A stretch of DNA of 64,000 nt, from assembly GCF_014205165.1 (NCBI RefSeq), contig NZ_JACHMZ010000001.1:1462001-1526000 (forward strand). The letters run 5' to 3'. Shown piece by piece: positions 1 to 9,600 of this stretch. The notes below the pieces were generated by a model. That model saw only the letters and a program-made list of their open reading frames with translations, made no database searches and was not told where the DNA came from. The translations under genes were made by a program, and so were the position numbers. Position 1 is the stretch's first letter. Each line of letters opens with the position of its first letter. Source of the stretch: Micromonospora carbonacea (lineage in GTDB: Bacteria > Actinomycetota > Actinomycetes > Mycobacteriales > Micromonosporaceae).

Positions 1-49
1 CTCGGTGCGCTGAGCGCCGGGCGGGGCCCGGCCGGCGGCGGGGTGACCG

Positions 50-1336
50 TCAGGCCGGGGCCTCGCCCGCGTCGAGGACGGCCTGGGTCCAGCCGCCCTC
101 GACGACGCCCGTCGCGCCCAGCACGGCCCAGTCGACGACGTCCGCCGCCTCGACCACCACGGGCGCGCCGATGCGCACCGCCGGGTCGGTGCCGGCGTCG
201 CTGGCGCTCGCCCCGACGATCCGCTCCGGGGCGTCCCACGACGTCACGCCCGCCCAGACGTACTCGGGGCCCTCGTCGCCCGGCAGGCCGTACTTGACCA
301 CGAGCTGCGACTCCGCCGGCAGCCGGCCCGCCAGGAACCGGGCCCGCACGTCGTCCAGGCCGGCCCGGGCGGTGGCGATCGCCTGGCTCATGGCGTCGCC
401 GGGTCGGGCGTAGCGCACGTCCGGCGCGATGCCGTCGAACAGCGTGGCGCAGGCCGCCGCGAAGTAGCGCCCGTCCGGGCCCGGGTGCCCCGGCGGCGGG
501 CGCAGGCTCAGGAACGAGTCGGCGTCCGGGTCGGTGGCCGGGTCCAGCTCCAGCCGCAGCAGCACCGGCGCGGTCGCCCCGTGCTGCTCCGGGTTGCCGT
601 AGGCGACCGCGATGTCGTGCCCGGTGACCGTGGCCAGCACCGGGAGCTGCACGAACGCCGGCACCTCGTCGCCGGCCAGCCCGTCGGTCCAGGCCCGCAG
701 CAGCCGGCGGGCGGCCCCGGTGAGCACCGCGCCCCAGGCCCGGGTGAGGTGGTCGGGCACCCCCTGGGTCTGCAACTCCAGCAGCCCGAAGCGGCGCAGC
801 CCCTTCGTGGTGAACCACAGCCCCTCGGCGTCGGAGGAGTAGGGCACCAGCACCCAGTCGACCAGCCGGATCCGCCCCTGCTCGTCCGGCAGCGACCGCA
901 GCGCCGTGGCCGGGTCGAGGAACTGAAGGCCGAAGACGTCCACCACGTCCCCGCCCGCGCTCTCGGCGACGGCGGCGGCGACCGCCCGCGCCGCCCACTC
1001 GTGCGCGGGCGGCCAGCCCGGCCGGTACTCCGCCTGCACCACCACCAGGTGGGTGGCCGCGGCGAGCCGGTCGAGCTGCGCCTGGCCCGCCCCGAACGCG
1101 GTCAGCAGGTCCGGCGGCAGCGCCGGGAACTCGGCGACCGGCCGGGTGTCCACGCTCATCAGCGGGCTGTCCAGCATCTGCGTCGCCAGCCCGTGCACCG
1201 GCTCGGCGAGCCGACCGGCCAGCGCCCGCACGGCCGTCTTCACACCGACCTTCGGCAGGCCCACCATCGGCACCAGGTAGGTGGCGGTGAGCGACTCGGG
1301 GACCGGGACGGGCAGGAAGTCGTCGGTGATGAGCAT
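50..1336 (-). CDS. DUF2314 domain-containing protein
   Basis: A 428-residue soluble protein of unknown function. The last ~90 residues resemble DUF2314: a Val-Lys-Tyr segment, then EYVWAGVTSWDAPERIVG, and a closing VVDWAVLG segment like the D-W ending of that family. The first ~330 residues contain no motif I recognise; they are rich in Ala, Leu and Pro with few charged runs and no membrane segment. It lies 65 bases downstream of cobS on the same strand and could be the last gene of the cobalamin operon, but nothing in the sequence links it to cobalamin. The ATG start precedes a well-folded looking segment (MLITDDFLPVPVPESL). Confidence 0.75.
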   Translation of the reverse strand: MLITDDFLPVPVPESLTATYLVPMVGLPKVGVKTAVRALAGRLAEPVHGLATQMLDSPLMSVDTRPVAEFPALPPDLLTAFGAGQAQLDRLAAATHLVVVQAEYRPGWPPAHEWAARAVAAAVAESAGGDVVDVFGLQFLDPATALRSLPDEQGRIRLVDWVLVPYSSDAEGLWFTTKGLRRFGLLELQTQGVPDHLTRAWGAVLTGAARRLLRAWTDGLAGDEVPAFVQLPVLATVTGHDIAVAYGNPEQHGATAPVLLRLELDPATDPDADSFLSLRPPPGHPGPDGRYFAAACATLFDGIAPDVRYARPGDAMSQAIATARAGLDDVRARFLAGRLPAESQLVVKYGLPGDEGPEYVWAGVTSWDAPERIVGASASDAGTDPAVRIGAPVVVEAADVVDWAVLGATGVVEGGWTQAVLDAGEAPA

Positions 1337-1401
1337 GTGGTCCCCTGTCTGCCCCGGGCCGGCCTGTCGCCCGAAACGCTACCCGCCCCGGCGCGTCCGG
1401 A

Positions 1402-2193
1402 TCAGCGGGTCGCCGCCAGCCCCAGGTAGACCAGCGTGGTCACCACCTCCACGGTCGCGCCGAGCACGTCGCCGGTGATGCCGCCGAGGCGGCGTACCAG
1501 GTGGCGCAGCAGCAGCACCGCGACGGCGAGCGCGGCGAGCACGGCGACCGGCCCCTGCCACGGGCGGCCCGGCACGGCGGCGACCGCGACGGCCGCGACG
1601 GCGGCCACGCCGACCCCTGCCGCAACCGGGCCGACGGTGCCCGCGACCAGCGCGCCCAGCCCGTCGGGCCGGGCCGCCGGCACGCCGCGCCGGCAGGCCA
1701 GGGTGACCCCGAGCCGCCCGGCCGCCGTCGCCGCCACCACGCCCGCGAGCGCCGCCGGCCACGACCGGGCCGCCAGCTCCGCGAGGACCGCGGCCTGCGT
1801 CAGGAGTACGACCACCAGCGCGGCCACCCCGAACGGCCCCACGTCCGGCTTCTTCATGATCTCCAGCGCGGCGGTGCCCCGCCGGTACGACCCCAGCGCG
1901 TCGACGGTGTCGGCGAGCCCGTCCAGGTGCAGCCCCCGGGTGAGCAGCGCGCCCGCCCCGAGGGTCACCGCCGCGGCGACCAGCGGCGCAGCGACGGCCC
2001 CGACGAGCAGCAGCACCCCGGCCAGCGCCGCCCCGAGCAGGGCGCCGACCGCCGGGGCGGACGCCATCGCGACGCCCGCCGTGGCGCGGTCGACCCGGCC
2101 GGCGCGCACCGGCCAGACGGTGAACGTGGTCAGCGCCAGCCGCAGGCCGTCGCCGACGCGCCCCCCGCCGCCCGGGTGGGGGTCAGTCGGCAC
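1402..2193 (-). CDS. cobS: adenosylcobinamide-GDP ribazoletransferase (CobS)
   Basis: Integral membrane enzyme that joins alpha-ribazole(-phosphate) to adenosylcobinamide-GDP, the last step of cobalamin nucleotide-loop assembly. The 263-residue product has the family hallmarks: RLALTTFTVWPV near the start, LTRGLHLDGLADTVDALGS with its acidic residues, the EIMKKPDVGPFG loop, and several Ala/Val/Leu membrane segments. I chose the GTG at 2193 because it overlaps the stop of the CobU-CobT gene (GTG-CCG-ACT-GA), giving translational coupling and a normal family length; a longer open frame upstream lies inside cobUT and is not needed. Confidence 0.93.
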   Translation of the reverse strand: MPTDPHPGGGGRVGDGLRLALTTFTVWPVRAGRVDRATAGVAMASAPAVGALLGAALAGVLLLVGAVAAPLVAAAVTLGAGALLTRGLHLDGLADTVDALGSYRRGTAALEIMKKPDVGPFGVAALVVVLLTQAAVLAELAARSWPAALAGVVAATAAGRLGVTLACRRGVPAARPDGLGALVAGTVGPVAAGVGVAAVAAVAVAAVPGRPWQGPVAVLAALAVAVLLLRHLVRRLGGITGDVLGATVEVVTTLVYLGLAATR

Positions 2194-4273
2194 GCCGCCC
2201 GGCCGGATCCGGCTCCGGCCCGGCCGGCTCGGCGGCCCCGGCGGACGCGGTGGTCCCCGTGGACGCGGTGGTGCCCGTGGGCGCGGTGGTGGCCGGGCCC
2301 GGGCCGGCCGGCTCCGGCTCGACGAACTCCGCGCCGCCGTCGTCGCCGTCCGTGCCACGGTCGTCGTCGTCGGCGCCGCCCGTACCGTCGCCGTCGTCGC
2401 CCGCACCGTCGTCGCCCGCACCGTCGTCGCCCGCACCGTCGTCGCCCGTGCCTGCGGCAGCCGCCTCGTCCGCCACGGTCGCGGCGTCGTCCGGGCCCGG
2501 CCGCGCGGGCAGCGCGGCGGCCAGCGACAGCACCGAGCGCAGCAGCGGCAGCGCGGTCAACGCGTTCGCCCCCTCGCCGAGGTCGAGCCGCAGGTCCAGC
2601 AGGGGATCGAGGCCCAGCACGTCGGCGGCGAGCCGGACCGCCGGGTGGCCGCCGTGGTCGGCCAGCAGGCACCAGTGCCGGGCCTGCCCGGCCAGGTCCC
2701 GGCTGACCATGCCGGCCGCCAGGCCGACCGGGCCGTCCAGCAGCACCGGCAGCCGGCGGGCGGTCGCGCCGAGCAGCACGCCGGTCGCCACCGCGATGTC
2801 CCCGCCGCCCAGCTCGGCCAGCACGTCCTTGGCGTCGCGGGGCGAGCGCCGGGTGCGGTGCAGCGCGTCCCGGACCGCCGCACAGCGCCGCATCCACGCC
2901 GCGTCGTCGATCTCGCCGCCCGCCGTCACCACCCGGCCGAGCACCGCCGGTGGCTCCGCGCCGGCCGTCGCCGCGAGCACCGCCGCCGCGGCGGCGTCCG
3001 TGCCGGCTCCGCACGCCGCCAGCACCAGCAGCCGTACGCCCGCCTCGGCGGCCTCCTCGGCCAGCCGCCAGCCGTACCGCAGGGCCTGCTCGACCTGCTC
3101 GTGGTCCAGGGCCGGCAGGCGCTCGATGGGCTCGGACGCCGGCGTCTCGACGACCTGGAGGCTCGCGCCGTTCTCGGCGGCCAGCCGGGCCAGCACGCCC
3201 TGCCCGGCGCGGGCCTGCGCCGCCCGCCGGGCCGACTCCCCGGGCGGGGCGCCGGCGGCGGCCCCACCGGCGTGGTCGCCGTGCAGCAGCAGCACCCGCA
3301 CGCTGTCCCAGGGCTTCGGCGTCGGCGTGCCCTGGGTGGCCGCGGCGAAGCCGACCACCCGCTCCAGCACGCCCAGCCCGGCCCCGGGCACGTCCAGGGT
3401 GGCCAGCCGCTCGACGGCCTGCGGCCCGGTGTACTCGTCGGGCATCGGCAGCTCCATGCCGGGCTGGATGACCAGGCCCGTGGCGACCACCGGCAGCGCC
3501 ATCGTCGGCGCGGCCCAGGGCGCGCCGGCCGGCTCCGGTGCCGCGGTCGGGGTCAGCACCTGCGGCAGCGCCGCGCGGTCGTCGTGCCCACCGCCGGCCG
3601 CCGCCGTAGCCGTCGCCTGGGCGGCCGCCCCCTGCGCGGCCGTCGCCTGGGCGGCCGTCGTCGCGGCCGGAGCCGGGACCGCCGCCTGTGGGGCGGGGAC
3701 CGCCCCGGCCTCGCCGCCCGGCGCGGCGGGGGCCTTGAGCCAGCACGCCTGGCCGGCGACCACCAGCACCACCGCGTCGCAGGCGTCGGCCACCGCCCGG
3801 TTGGCCGCGCCGAGCGCGTCGACGAACGCCCGCCCCAACGGGGTGGTCGGCACCAGCGACAGCCCCACCTCGGGACTGACCAGCACCAACCGCGCCGGGC
3901 AGGCCCGCACCGCGTCGGCCAGCTCGGCGATGGTCGCCGTGTCGTCCGCCGGCTGGTGGGCCGGGTCGAGCAGCACGGTCACCCAGCCGCCGAGGTCGTC
4001 GACGAGCAGCGTCTCGTTCGGCCCGGCCGACGCGACGACGTCGGCCAGCCGGCGCGGGTCGTCGGCGGTCTCCTCGGTGGTCCACGACCCCGGCCGCCGG
4101 GCGCGATGCGCCTCCAGGCGGGCCGCCCACTCGGCGTCGGTCGGGTCACCGGCAGCCGAGGTCGCCACGTAGCGGACCGTGGGCGCCTCGGCGACCAGGG
4201 ACTCCGCGAACTCGGACTTGCCGGAGCGGATCCCGCCGAGCACCAGGACCGTGTTCCACCCGTCAACGGACAT
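2183..4273 (-). CDS. CobU-CobT fusion: cobinamide kinase/guanylyltransferase plus DMB phosphoribosyltransferase
   Basis: A 696-residue fusion of two cobalamin enzymes usually made separately. Residues 1-180 are CobU: P-loop GGIRSGKSEFAE, the EAHRARRP segment carrying the histidine that forms the GMP adduct, LLVDDLGGW, and VSPEVGLSLVP with LGRAFVDALGAANR. Residues ~181-255 are an Ala/Pro linker. Residues ~256-588 are CobT, which makes alpha-ribazole phosphate; the GEG motif with the family's catalytic Glu is kept (LDLGEGANAL). The usual GEMGIGNTT loop is replaced by CGAGTDAAA. The last ~108 residues form a disordered acidic tail with GDDGA repeats. The gene is coupled to cobS by stop/start overlap. 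Confidence 0.9.
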   Translation of the reverse strand: MSVDGWNTVLVLGGIRSGKSEFAESLVAEAPTVRYVATSAAGDPTDAEWAARLEAHRARRPGSWTTEETADDPRRLADVVASAGPNETLLVDDLGGWVTVLLDPAHQPADDTATIAELADAVRACPARLVLVSPEVGLSLVPTTPLGRAFVDALGAANRAVADACDAVVLVVAGQACWLKAPAAPGGEAGAVPAPQAAVPAPAATTAAQATAAQGAAAQATATAAAGGGHDDRAALPQVLTPTAAPEPAGAPWAAPTMALPVVATGLVIQPGMELPMPDEYTGPQAVERLATLDVPGAGLGVLERVVGFAAATQGTPTPKPWDSVRVLLLHGDHAGGAAAGAPPGESARRAAQARAGQGVLARLAAENGASLQVVETPASEPIERLPALDHEQVEQALRYGWRLAEEAAEAGVRLLVLAACGAGTDAAAAAVLAATAGAEPPAVLGRVVTAGGEIDDAAWMRRCAAVRDALHRTRRSPRDAKDVLAELGGGDIAVATGVLLGATARRLPVLLDGPVGLAAGMVSRDLAGQARHWCLLADHGGHPAVRLAADVLGLDPLLDLRLDLGEGANALTALPLLRSVLSLAAALPARPGPDDAATVADEAAAAGTGDDGAGDDGAGDDGAGDDGDGTGGADDDDRGTDGDDGGAEFVEPEPAGPGPATTAPTGTTASTGTTASAGAAEPAGPEPDPAGRRAD
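2392..2451. repeat. 15-bp tandem repeat, about four copies
   Basis: Four near-identical 15-base units (plus strand CGTCGTCGCCCGCAC, the last unit slightly changed). On the minus strand they encode consecutive Gly-Asp-Asp-Gly-Ala units in the acidic C-terminal tail of the CobU-CobT fusion. The unit is a multiple of three, so copy number can change without breaking the frame. Confidence 0.9.
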
Positions 4274-4503
4274 GCCCCGTACCTTAAGGCCGCCGCGGCC
4301 CGCGCCGCCGGTCGGCCCGCGCCGGTGACCACGGTTCGGGCGGACGGGGCGGGGGCCCCGGGCGGCCCCGCCACTGCCGGCGGCCCGGCCGGCGGGGTCG
4401 CCGGGTGGAGCGCCGGGTGGAGCGGCGGGCCGTCCGGCACGGGGCCGACTACGCTTGCGGGGGTTCGTCCCAGGGGGACTTCAGCGGCGAGGGGAGACGC
4501 GGC

Positions 4504-4704
4504 ATGGCGTGGAGCTGGCGGTACGAGGGCGCGGACGGCGCGGCGGCCGAGGGGCCGGCGGAGACGTTCGGGAGCCAGGCGGACGCCGAGTCCTGGATCG
4601 GCCAGACCTGGCGGGAGCTCGCGGCATCCGGCGTCACGACGGTCACGCTCGTCGAGGACGACCGGGTGGACTACCGGATGAGCCTCCAGCCCCCGGCCGA
4701 GTGA
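4504..4704 (+). CDS. small conserved acidic protein, function unknown
   Basis: A 66-residue soluble protein (MAWSWRYEGADG... to SLQPPAE). It has a Trp-rich start, a middle helix around SQADAESWIGQTWREL, and a strand-like GVTTVTLVEDD segment ending in VDYRMSLQ. No catalytic motif or membrane segment is visible. I chose the ATG at 4504 because a purine-rich ribosome site (GAGGGGAGA) precedes it; the open frame reaches further upstream but without a better start. Its stop overlaps the start of the M50 protease gene (GTGATG), so the two are probably co-translated. I recognise the type only as a small actinobacterial hypothetical. Confidence 0.75.
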   Translation: MAWSWRYEGADGAAAEGPAETFGSQADAESWIGQTWRELAASGVTTVTLVEDDRVDYRMSLQPPAE

Positions 4705-5504
4705 TGACACCGGGCCGCCCGGGCGGCGGCGAGCCCCTGGTGCTCGGGGTGCCCCGGGCGGCCTTCCGGCCCAGCCCGGTGTTCCTGGCGTTGGTCGCGC
4801 TCTTCGCGGCCAGCGGCGTCATGGCCTGGAACCGGTTCGGCAACGTCCGGTTCGACGTGTTCCTCTTCGTCGTCTCGGGCTGGCTCGTCTCGCTGTGCCT
4901 GCACGAATACGCGCACGCGGTGGTCGCCTACCGGGCCGGGGACCGCGACATCGCCCACCGGGGCTACCTGACGCTCAACCCGTTCAAGTACACCCACCCG
5001 CTGCTGTCGATCGTGCTGCCCGTGGTGGTGGTGCTGCTCGGCGGCATCGGCCTGCCCGGTGGCGCGGTGTGGGTGGACCGGCACGCCATCCCGGGGCGGC
5101 TGCGGCACACCCTGGTCAGCCTCGCCGGCCCGGCCACCAACGTGCTGTTCACCCTGGTGCTGGTGGCGGTGCTGCGGGTCGGCTTCGGCGGCGGCGGGTC
5201 GGTGGAGTTCTGGGCGGGCCTGGCGCTGCTGGCGTTCCTCCAGCTCACCGCCAGCGTGCTCAACCTGCTGCCGGTGCCCGGCCTCGACGGCGGCAACATG
5301 ATCCAGCCGTGGCTGAACCCGCAGTGGCGACGGATGTACGACCTGTTCGCCCCGTTCGGGTTCATCCTGCTGTTCGCGCTGCTGTGGAACCCGCGCCTCG
5401 GCGGCTGGTTCTTCGACGCGGTCTTCGCCGTGGCGAACCTGCTCGGCCTGCCCCCGTGGCTCTACGCCGCCGGCCTCGACCTGATCCGCTTCTGGCAGGG
5501 CTGA
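4704..5504 (+). CDS. site-2 protease family (M50) membrane metalloprotease
   Basis: A polytopic membrane protein of 266 residues. The zinc site HEYAH (67-71) lies in a membrane segment, and the third-ligand motif VPGLDGGN has its Asp at about 195, as in the M50 rhomboid-unrelated site-2 proteases. Five or six hydrophobic segments surround these motifs, and the conserved SLAGPATN turn lies between them. Family members cut membrane-bound substrates such as anti-sigma factors; no substrate is indicated here. The ATG overlaps the stop of the small upstream gene; an in-frame GTG three bases earlier (4701) is the alternative. Confidence 0.88.
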   Translation: MTPGRPGGGEPLVLGVPRAAFRPSPVFLALVALFAASGVMAWNRFGNVRFDVFLFVVSGWLVSLCLHEYAHAVVAYRAGDRDIAHRGYLTLNPFKYTHPLLSIVLPVVVVLLGGIGLPGGAVWVDRHAIPGRLRHTLVSLAGPATNVLFTLVLVAVLRVGFGGGGSVEFWAGLALLAFLQLTASVLNLLPVPGLDGGNMIQPWLNPQWRRMYDLFAPFGFILLFALLWNPRLGGWFFDAVFAVANLLGLPPWLYAAGLDLIRFWQG

Positions 5505-5528
5505 CCCGCACCGCACGGCGGTGGCGGG

Positions 5529-5565
5529 CCCGGTCCGGCCGGCGCGCCGCGCCGGCCGGACCGGG
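5529..5565. terminator. bidirectional hairpin between convergent genes
   Basis: A 17-bp perfect stem (CCCGGTCCGGCCGGCGC and its complement) with a 3-base loop. It fills the short gap between the M50 protease gene (plus) and the aldo/keto reductase gene (minus). No T-run follows, which is common for actinobacterial terminators. Confidence 0.7.
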
Positions 5566-5570
5566 ACACC

Positions 5571-6569
5571 TCACGGCCGCTTCGCGGGGGACTGCGTCTT
5601 GCCCGGGTCCCGCTCGACGACCGGGTCGACGACGGCGTCGATCGCCTTGAGCAGGTCGGCGTCGAGCTTCACCCCGGCCGCCTTCACGTTGTCGTGCACC
5701 TGCTCGGGACGGGACGCCCCGACGATCGCCGAGGAGACGTTCGGGTTCTGCAACACCCAGGCGATGGCGAGCTGCGGCATGCTCAGCCCGGCCTGCTCGG
5801 CCAACGGCTTGAGCTGCTGCACCCGGGTCAGCACCTCGTCGGTGAGCAACCGGGCGATGAAGTTCGCCCCCGACTTCTCGTCGGTGGCCCGGGAACCGGC
5901 GGGCGGCGGCTGGCCCGGGAGGTACTTGCCCGACAGCACGCCCTGCGCGATCGGCGACCAGACGATCTGCCCGATGCCCAGCTCCTCGCTGGTCGGCACC
6001 ACCTCGGCCTCGATGACCCGCCACAGCATCGAATATTGCGGCTGGCTGGACACCAGCGGGATGCGCAGCTCCCGGGCGAGCCGGTGGCCGGCCCGGATCT
6101 GGTCCGCCGTCCACTCCGAGACGCCGATGTAGTGGGCCTTGCCGGAGTGCACGACGTCGGCGAACGCCTCCATCGTCTCCTCCAGCGGAGTGCTGTGGTC
6201 GTACCGGTGGGCCTGGTAGAGGTCCACGTAGTCGGTCTGCAACCGGCGCAGCGAGCCGTTGATCGACTCCATGATGTGCTTGCGGGACAGGCCCCGGTCG
6301 TTGCGACCGGGACCGGTCGGCCAGAAGACCTTCGTGAAGATCTCCAGCCCCTCGCGGCGCTCGCCCTTCAGCGCCCGGCCGAGCACCTCCTCGGCCTTCG
6401 TGCCGGCGTACGTGTCGGCGGTGTCGAACGTGGTGATGCCCGTCTCCAGCGCGGCCCGGACGCAGGCGGTCGCCGCGTCCTCCTCGACCTGCGACCCGTG
6501 GGTGATCCAGTTGCCGTACGAGATCTCGCTGACCAGCAGGCCCGAACGGCCCAGGTGTCGGAAGTCCAT
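5571..6569 (-). CDS. aldo/keto reductase
   Basis: NADP-dependent oxidoreductase with a TIM-barrel fold, 332 residues. The catalytic tetrad is intact: Asp49 and Tyr54 in TFDTADTYAG, Lys80 in EIFTK, and His121 in LYQAHRYD. The sequence style (FRHLGRSGLLVSEISYG, GVSEWTADQI, SPIAQGVLSGKY, GASRPEQVHDN) places it with the potassium-channel beta-subunit-like AKRs rather than the aldose reductases. The substrate cannot be told from sequence. It is a single gene: its 5' side faces a 61-base gap to the 3' end of the WG-repeat giant gene on the same strand, and its 3' end is closed by a hairpin. Confidence 0.9.
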   Translation of the reverse strand: MDFRHLGRSGLLVSEISYGNWITHGSQVEEDAATACVRAALETGITTFDTADTYAGTKAEEVLGRALKGERREGLEIFTKVFWPTGPGRNDRGLSRKHIMESINGSLRRLQTDYVDLYQAHRYDHSTPLEETMEAFADVVHSGKAHYIGVSEWTADQIRAGHRLARELRIPLVSSQPQYSMLWRVIEAEVVPTSEELGIGQIVWSPIAQGVLSGKYLPGQPPPAGSRATDEKSGANFIARLLTDEVLTRVQQLKPLAEQAGLSMPQLAIAWVLQNPNVSSAIVGASRPEQVHDNVKAAGVKLDADLLKAIDAVVDPVVERDPGKTQSPAKRP

Positions 6570-6630
6570 GGTGCGACCCTAGCCCGCCCGCGTCATGGTC
6601 ACCTGCCCGCAGGGCGCGGGGCGGCTCGGG

Positions 6631-9600
6631 TCAGACCAGCGGGCTGGCGTCGGCGAGCAGGTGGTCGATCTGCTCGACCACCCGGTCGCGGCTCGGATGC
6701 ACCGGGTCGATCAGCGGCGCGCCCCGCCGGTCCAGCGCGCCCCAGCGGCCGAGGCCGTCGCCGACCAGGTACGCCACCGGGTGCACCACCAGCGCCGGGT
6801 GCGCCGGGGCCACCAGCACCCGGCCCGTGCGGTCCACCACCCCGCGCCGGCCGTTCAACTCCACCACGGCCAGCCCCTCGTCGGTGAAGCCGTCGACGTA
6901 GCGGCCGTCGAACAGGGCCGTGGTGAAGCCGTGGTAGCGGGTGGGCACCACCACCGTGCCGGTGCGGTCGACCGCCCCCCAGCCCCCGCCGACGCGGACC
7001 GCCGCCACCCCGCCCCGGAACGGCCGCACGTCGTCGAAACCGGGCGGGATCACCACCATGTTGGACGGATCCACCGCCATCCAGTTGCCCGTGCCGTCCA
7101 TCGACACCCAGGCGAGGCCGTCGGAGAACGAACCGACCGACCGGTAGCCGTTGTTGGCCTGGATCAGCGTGCCGCCCGAGTCGTCGATCAGCGCCCACCG
7201 GGTGCCCTCCGGCCGGCGTACCCAGGCCACGCCCTCCCGGAACGGCTGCACCTCGGCGTAGTCGGTGCCGATCACCAGGTTGCCGTCGGCGTCGGCGTAG
7301 CCCCACCGGTCCAGGTCCTCGTCGTACGTCGGCACCGGCGGCCGGGGCGTCCGCAGGATCTCCGACCGCCCGCGCGGATAGGGGCCGAAGCCGTCCCGCC
7401 CGGCCCGTTCGGCGACCGCGTCCAGCGCGATCCGGGTGCGGGCGAGCAGCTCCGGATCGGCGGACCGTTGCAGGTCGAGGGCCCGCTCGAAGTGCTGGCA
7501 CGCCTCGATCAGCCGGCCCTGGTCGTAGCAGCAGCGGCCGGCGTGCTCGTGCAGGGCCGCGCGCAGCCGGTCGGGCAGCTCCGTCGAGTTGGCCTCCGCG
7601 AAGAGCCGGTCGGCCTCGGCGAACTCGCCCCGCCAGCGCAGCACGTGGGCCAGGCGCGCCCGCGCCAGCGCGGTCCGCCGCAACTCGCCGGTGGCCTCGG
7701 CGTACGTCAGCGCCAGCCGGGCGTCGTCGGCCGCGTCCCCCAGGTCGCCGAGCAGGCGCGACGCCACCGCCCGCAGGCTCAGCAGCCGGGCCCGGGACCG
7801 GTTGTCCAGGGCGACGTCGAGCTTGGCGGTCAGCCCCTCCCGTACGCTGCGCAGCAGCTCCGGGTCGTCGGCCTCCTCGCGCAGGGTCTCCGGGTGCAGC
7901 CGCCACCGCAGGGCCGCGAGCGTCTGCTCCGGGTCGGCCGGAGCGGCCCGCCGCTCCTGGCCGGGCCGTGGCTCCGCCCCGACGACGGACCCGGCCGGCG
8001 ACACGGGCTGCGCGGGCACACCGGACACCGGCTGTGCAGGTACGCCGGACACCGGCCGGGCAGGTACGCCGGACCCGGGATACGCGGGCGGTGCCGAGAC
8101 GGGACGCGGCTGCTCCGGCACCGGCTGAGCGCCGGGCGACGCGGCGGACACGGGCGGGGCGGACATCGGCGGCGCGGACACCGGCGGGGTGGACACGGGC
8201 CGGGTGGATACCGGCGGCGCGGATACCGGCGGTGTGGACACGGGCGGTGTGGACACCGGCGGCGGTGCGGGCGCGGCGCTCACCGGGCGCGGGTCGACAC
8301 CCCGGTCGGCCGGGCCCGGAGCCTGCGGCGTCGTCGGGCGCGCGTCGGCGGCGGCCGGACCGCCGGTGGGCTGCGGCTCGGGCGTCGCCGGGACCGGGTC
8401 GGCCGGAGCCGGAACCCGGGTCGACGAGGCCGGCACCGCAGCCGGGGTCGGTGCCGGGGCGGGGGGCGAGACCTGCGCCGGGACCGGAGTGGGGACCGGG
8501 TCCGCAGCGGCGGCGGGAGCGGCCGGCTCGGGGACCGGCGACACCGATCTGCTCGGGCGGAACCACGCGTCGGACTGCTCCGGCGGGGGCGACGTCGCCG
8601 CGCCTGCCGGCCCTGGGGACGGCCGTTCGTCCACCGCCCGAGGCCGGTCGGCCCCGCCGGGGGTGGCGTCGTCCGGTGCCCCGGCCGCCCGTGCCCGGCC
8701 GGCCGGCACGTCGACGATCGAGGCGATCACGCTCTCGTCCCGGCCGGTGGTGTCGTCCCGACCGGTGGTCCCCTCCGGCGCGGGGTCCCCGGCCGGATCG
8801 GCGGGAACGGTCGGCGGGCGGGCGGCATCCGGGACCGCGGCGACGACCGGTTCGCCGGCCACGTCCGGGCCGGTCGTGACGCCGGGCTCGGCGGACCCGG
8901 CAGCGGCCTCGGGCCCGGTGACCTCGGGCTCTGCGGCGGCCCGGGCCTCGACGGCGGGCCCGGGCTGCACGGTGCGCTCGGGCCCCGCGGTGCCTTCGGG
9001 CTCTGCGGTGCGCTCGGGCTCTGCGGTGACCCGGGAGGGGGCGGTGGCCTCGGATCCGGCGCTGGCTCCGGGCTGGGGCTTGGGCTCGGTGGCATCTTCG
9101 GGCTCGGTGGCGCGCCCGGGCCTGCTGGCCCCTTCGGGCCCGCTGGTGGCGTCGGGTGCGGAGGCGGCTCCGCGCGTGGCGGAGTCCCCGGGCCTCGTGG
9201 AGTCCTCGGGCCTGGTGACGTCTGCGGGCTCGGCGGTGGCGTCGGGTTCGACCACGGGTGCGGGCTCGGCGGCTGCCCTGGGCCTGGCTGCGGCTCCGGG
9301 CGTGGCGGAGCCCCCGGGGCCGGGCGGGACGGGCGCGTCCACCGGCACGGCAGCCGGCGGCTCGTCCGGCCCCCGGGCGGCCTGCGGCCCGGGGGCGGCG
9401 GCCGGCGGTTCGGGCGTCGGATCCGTCGACTCCGGAGCGACGGACGGCACCGGCGGCACGGGCTGCTCCGGTCGCGGGCGGCTCGATGGCTCGGCAGACC
9501 GCGGAGCGGCGACCGGGGCGGTCGCGGCCGGGGCGTCCGGGCGTACCGTGTCGCCCCCGGCGGCCGGTGGACCGCCGGGCACGGTCCGGGGCTCGGCCGG

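Noticed and set aside
1436..4681. A 1081-codon plus-strand frame across the cobalamin genes
   Set aside because: It is antisense to CobS and CobU-CobT, which have clear catalytic motifs; its product is compositionally biased and unlike any family.
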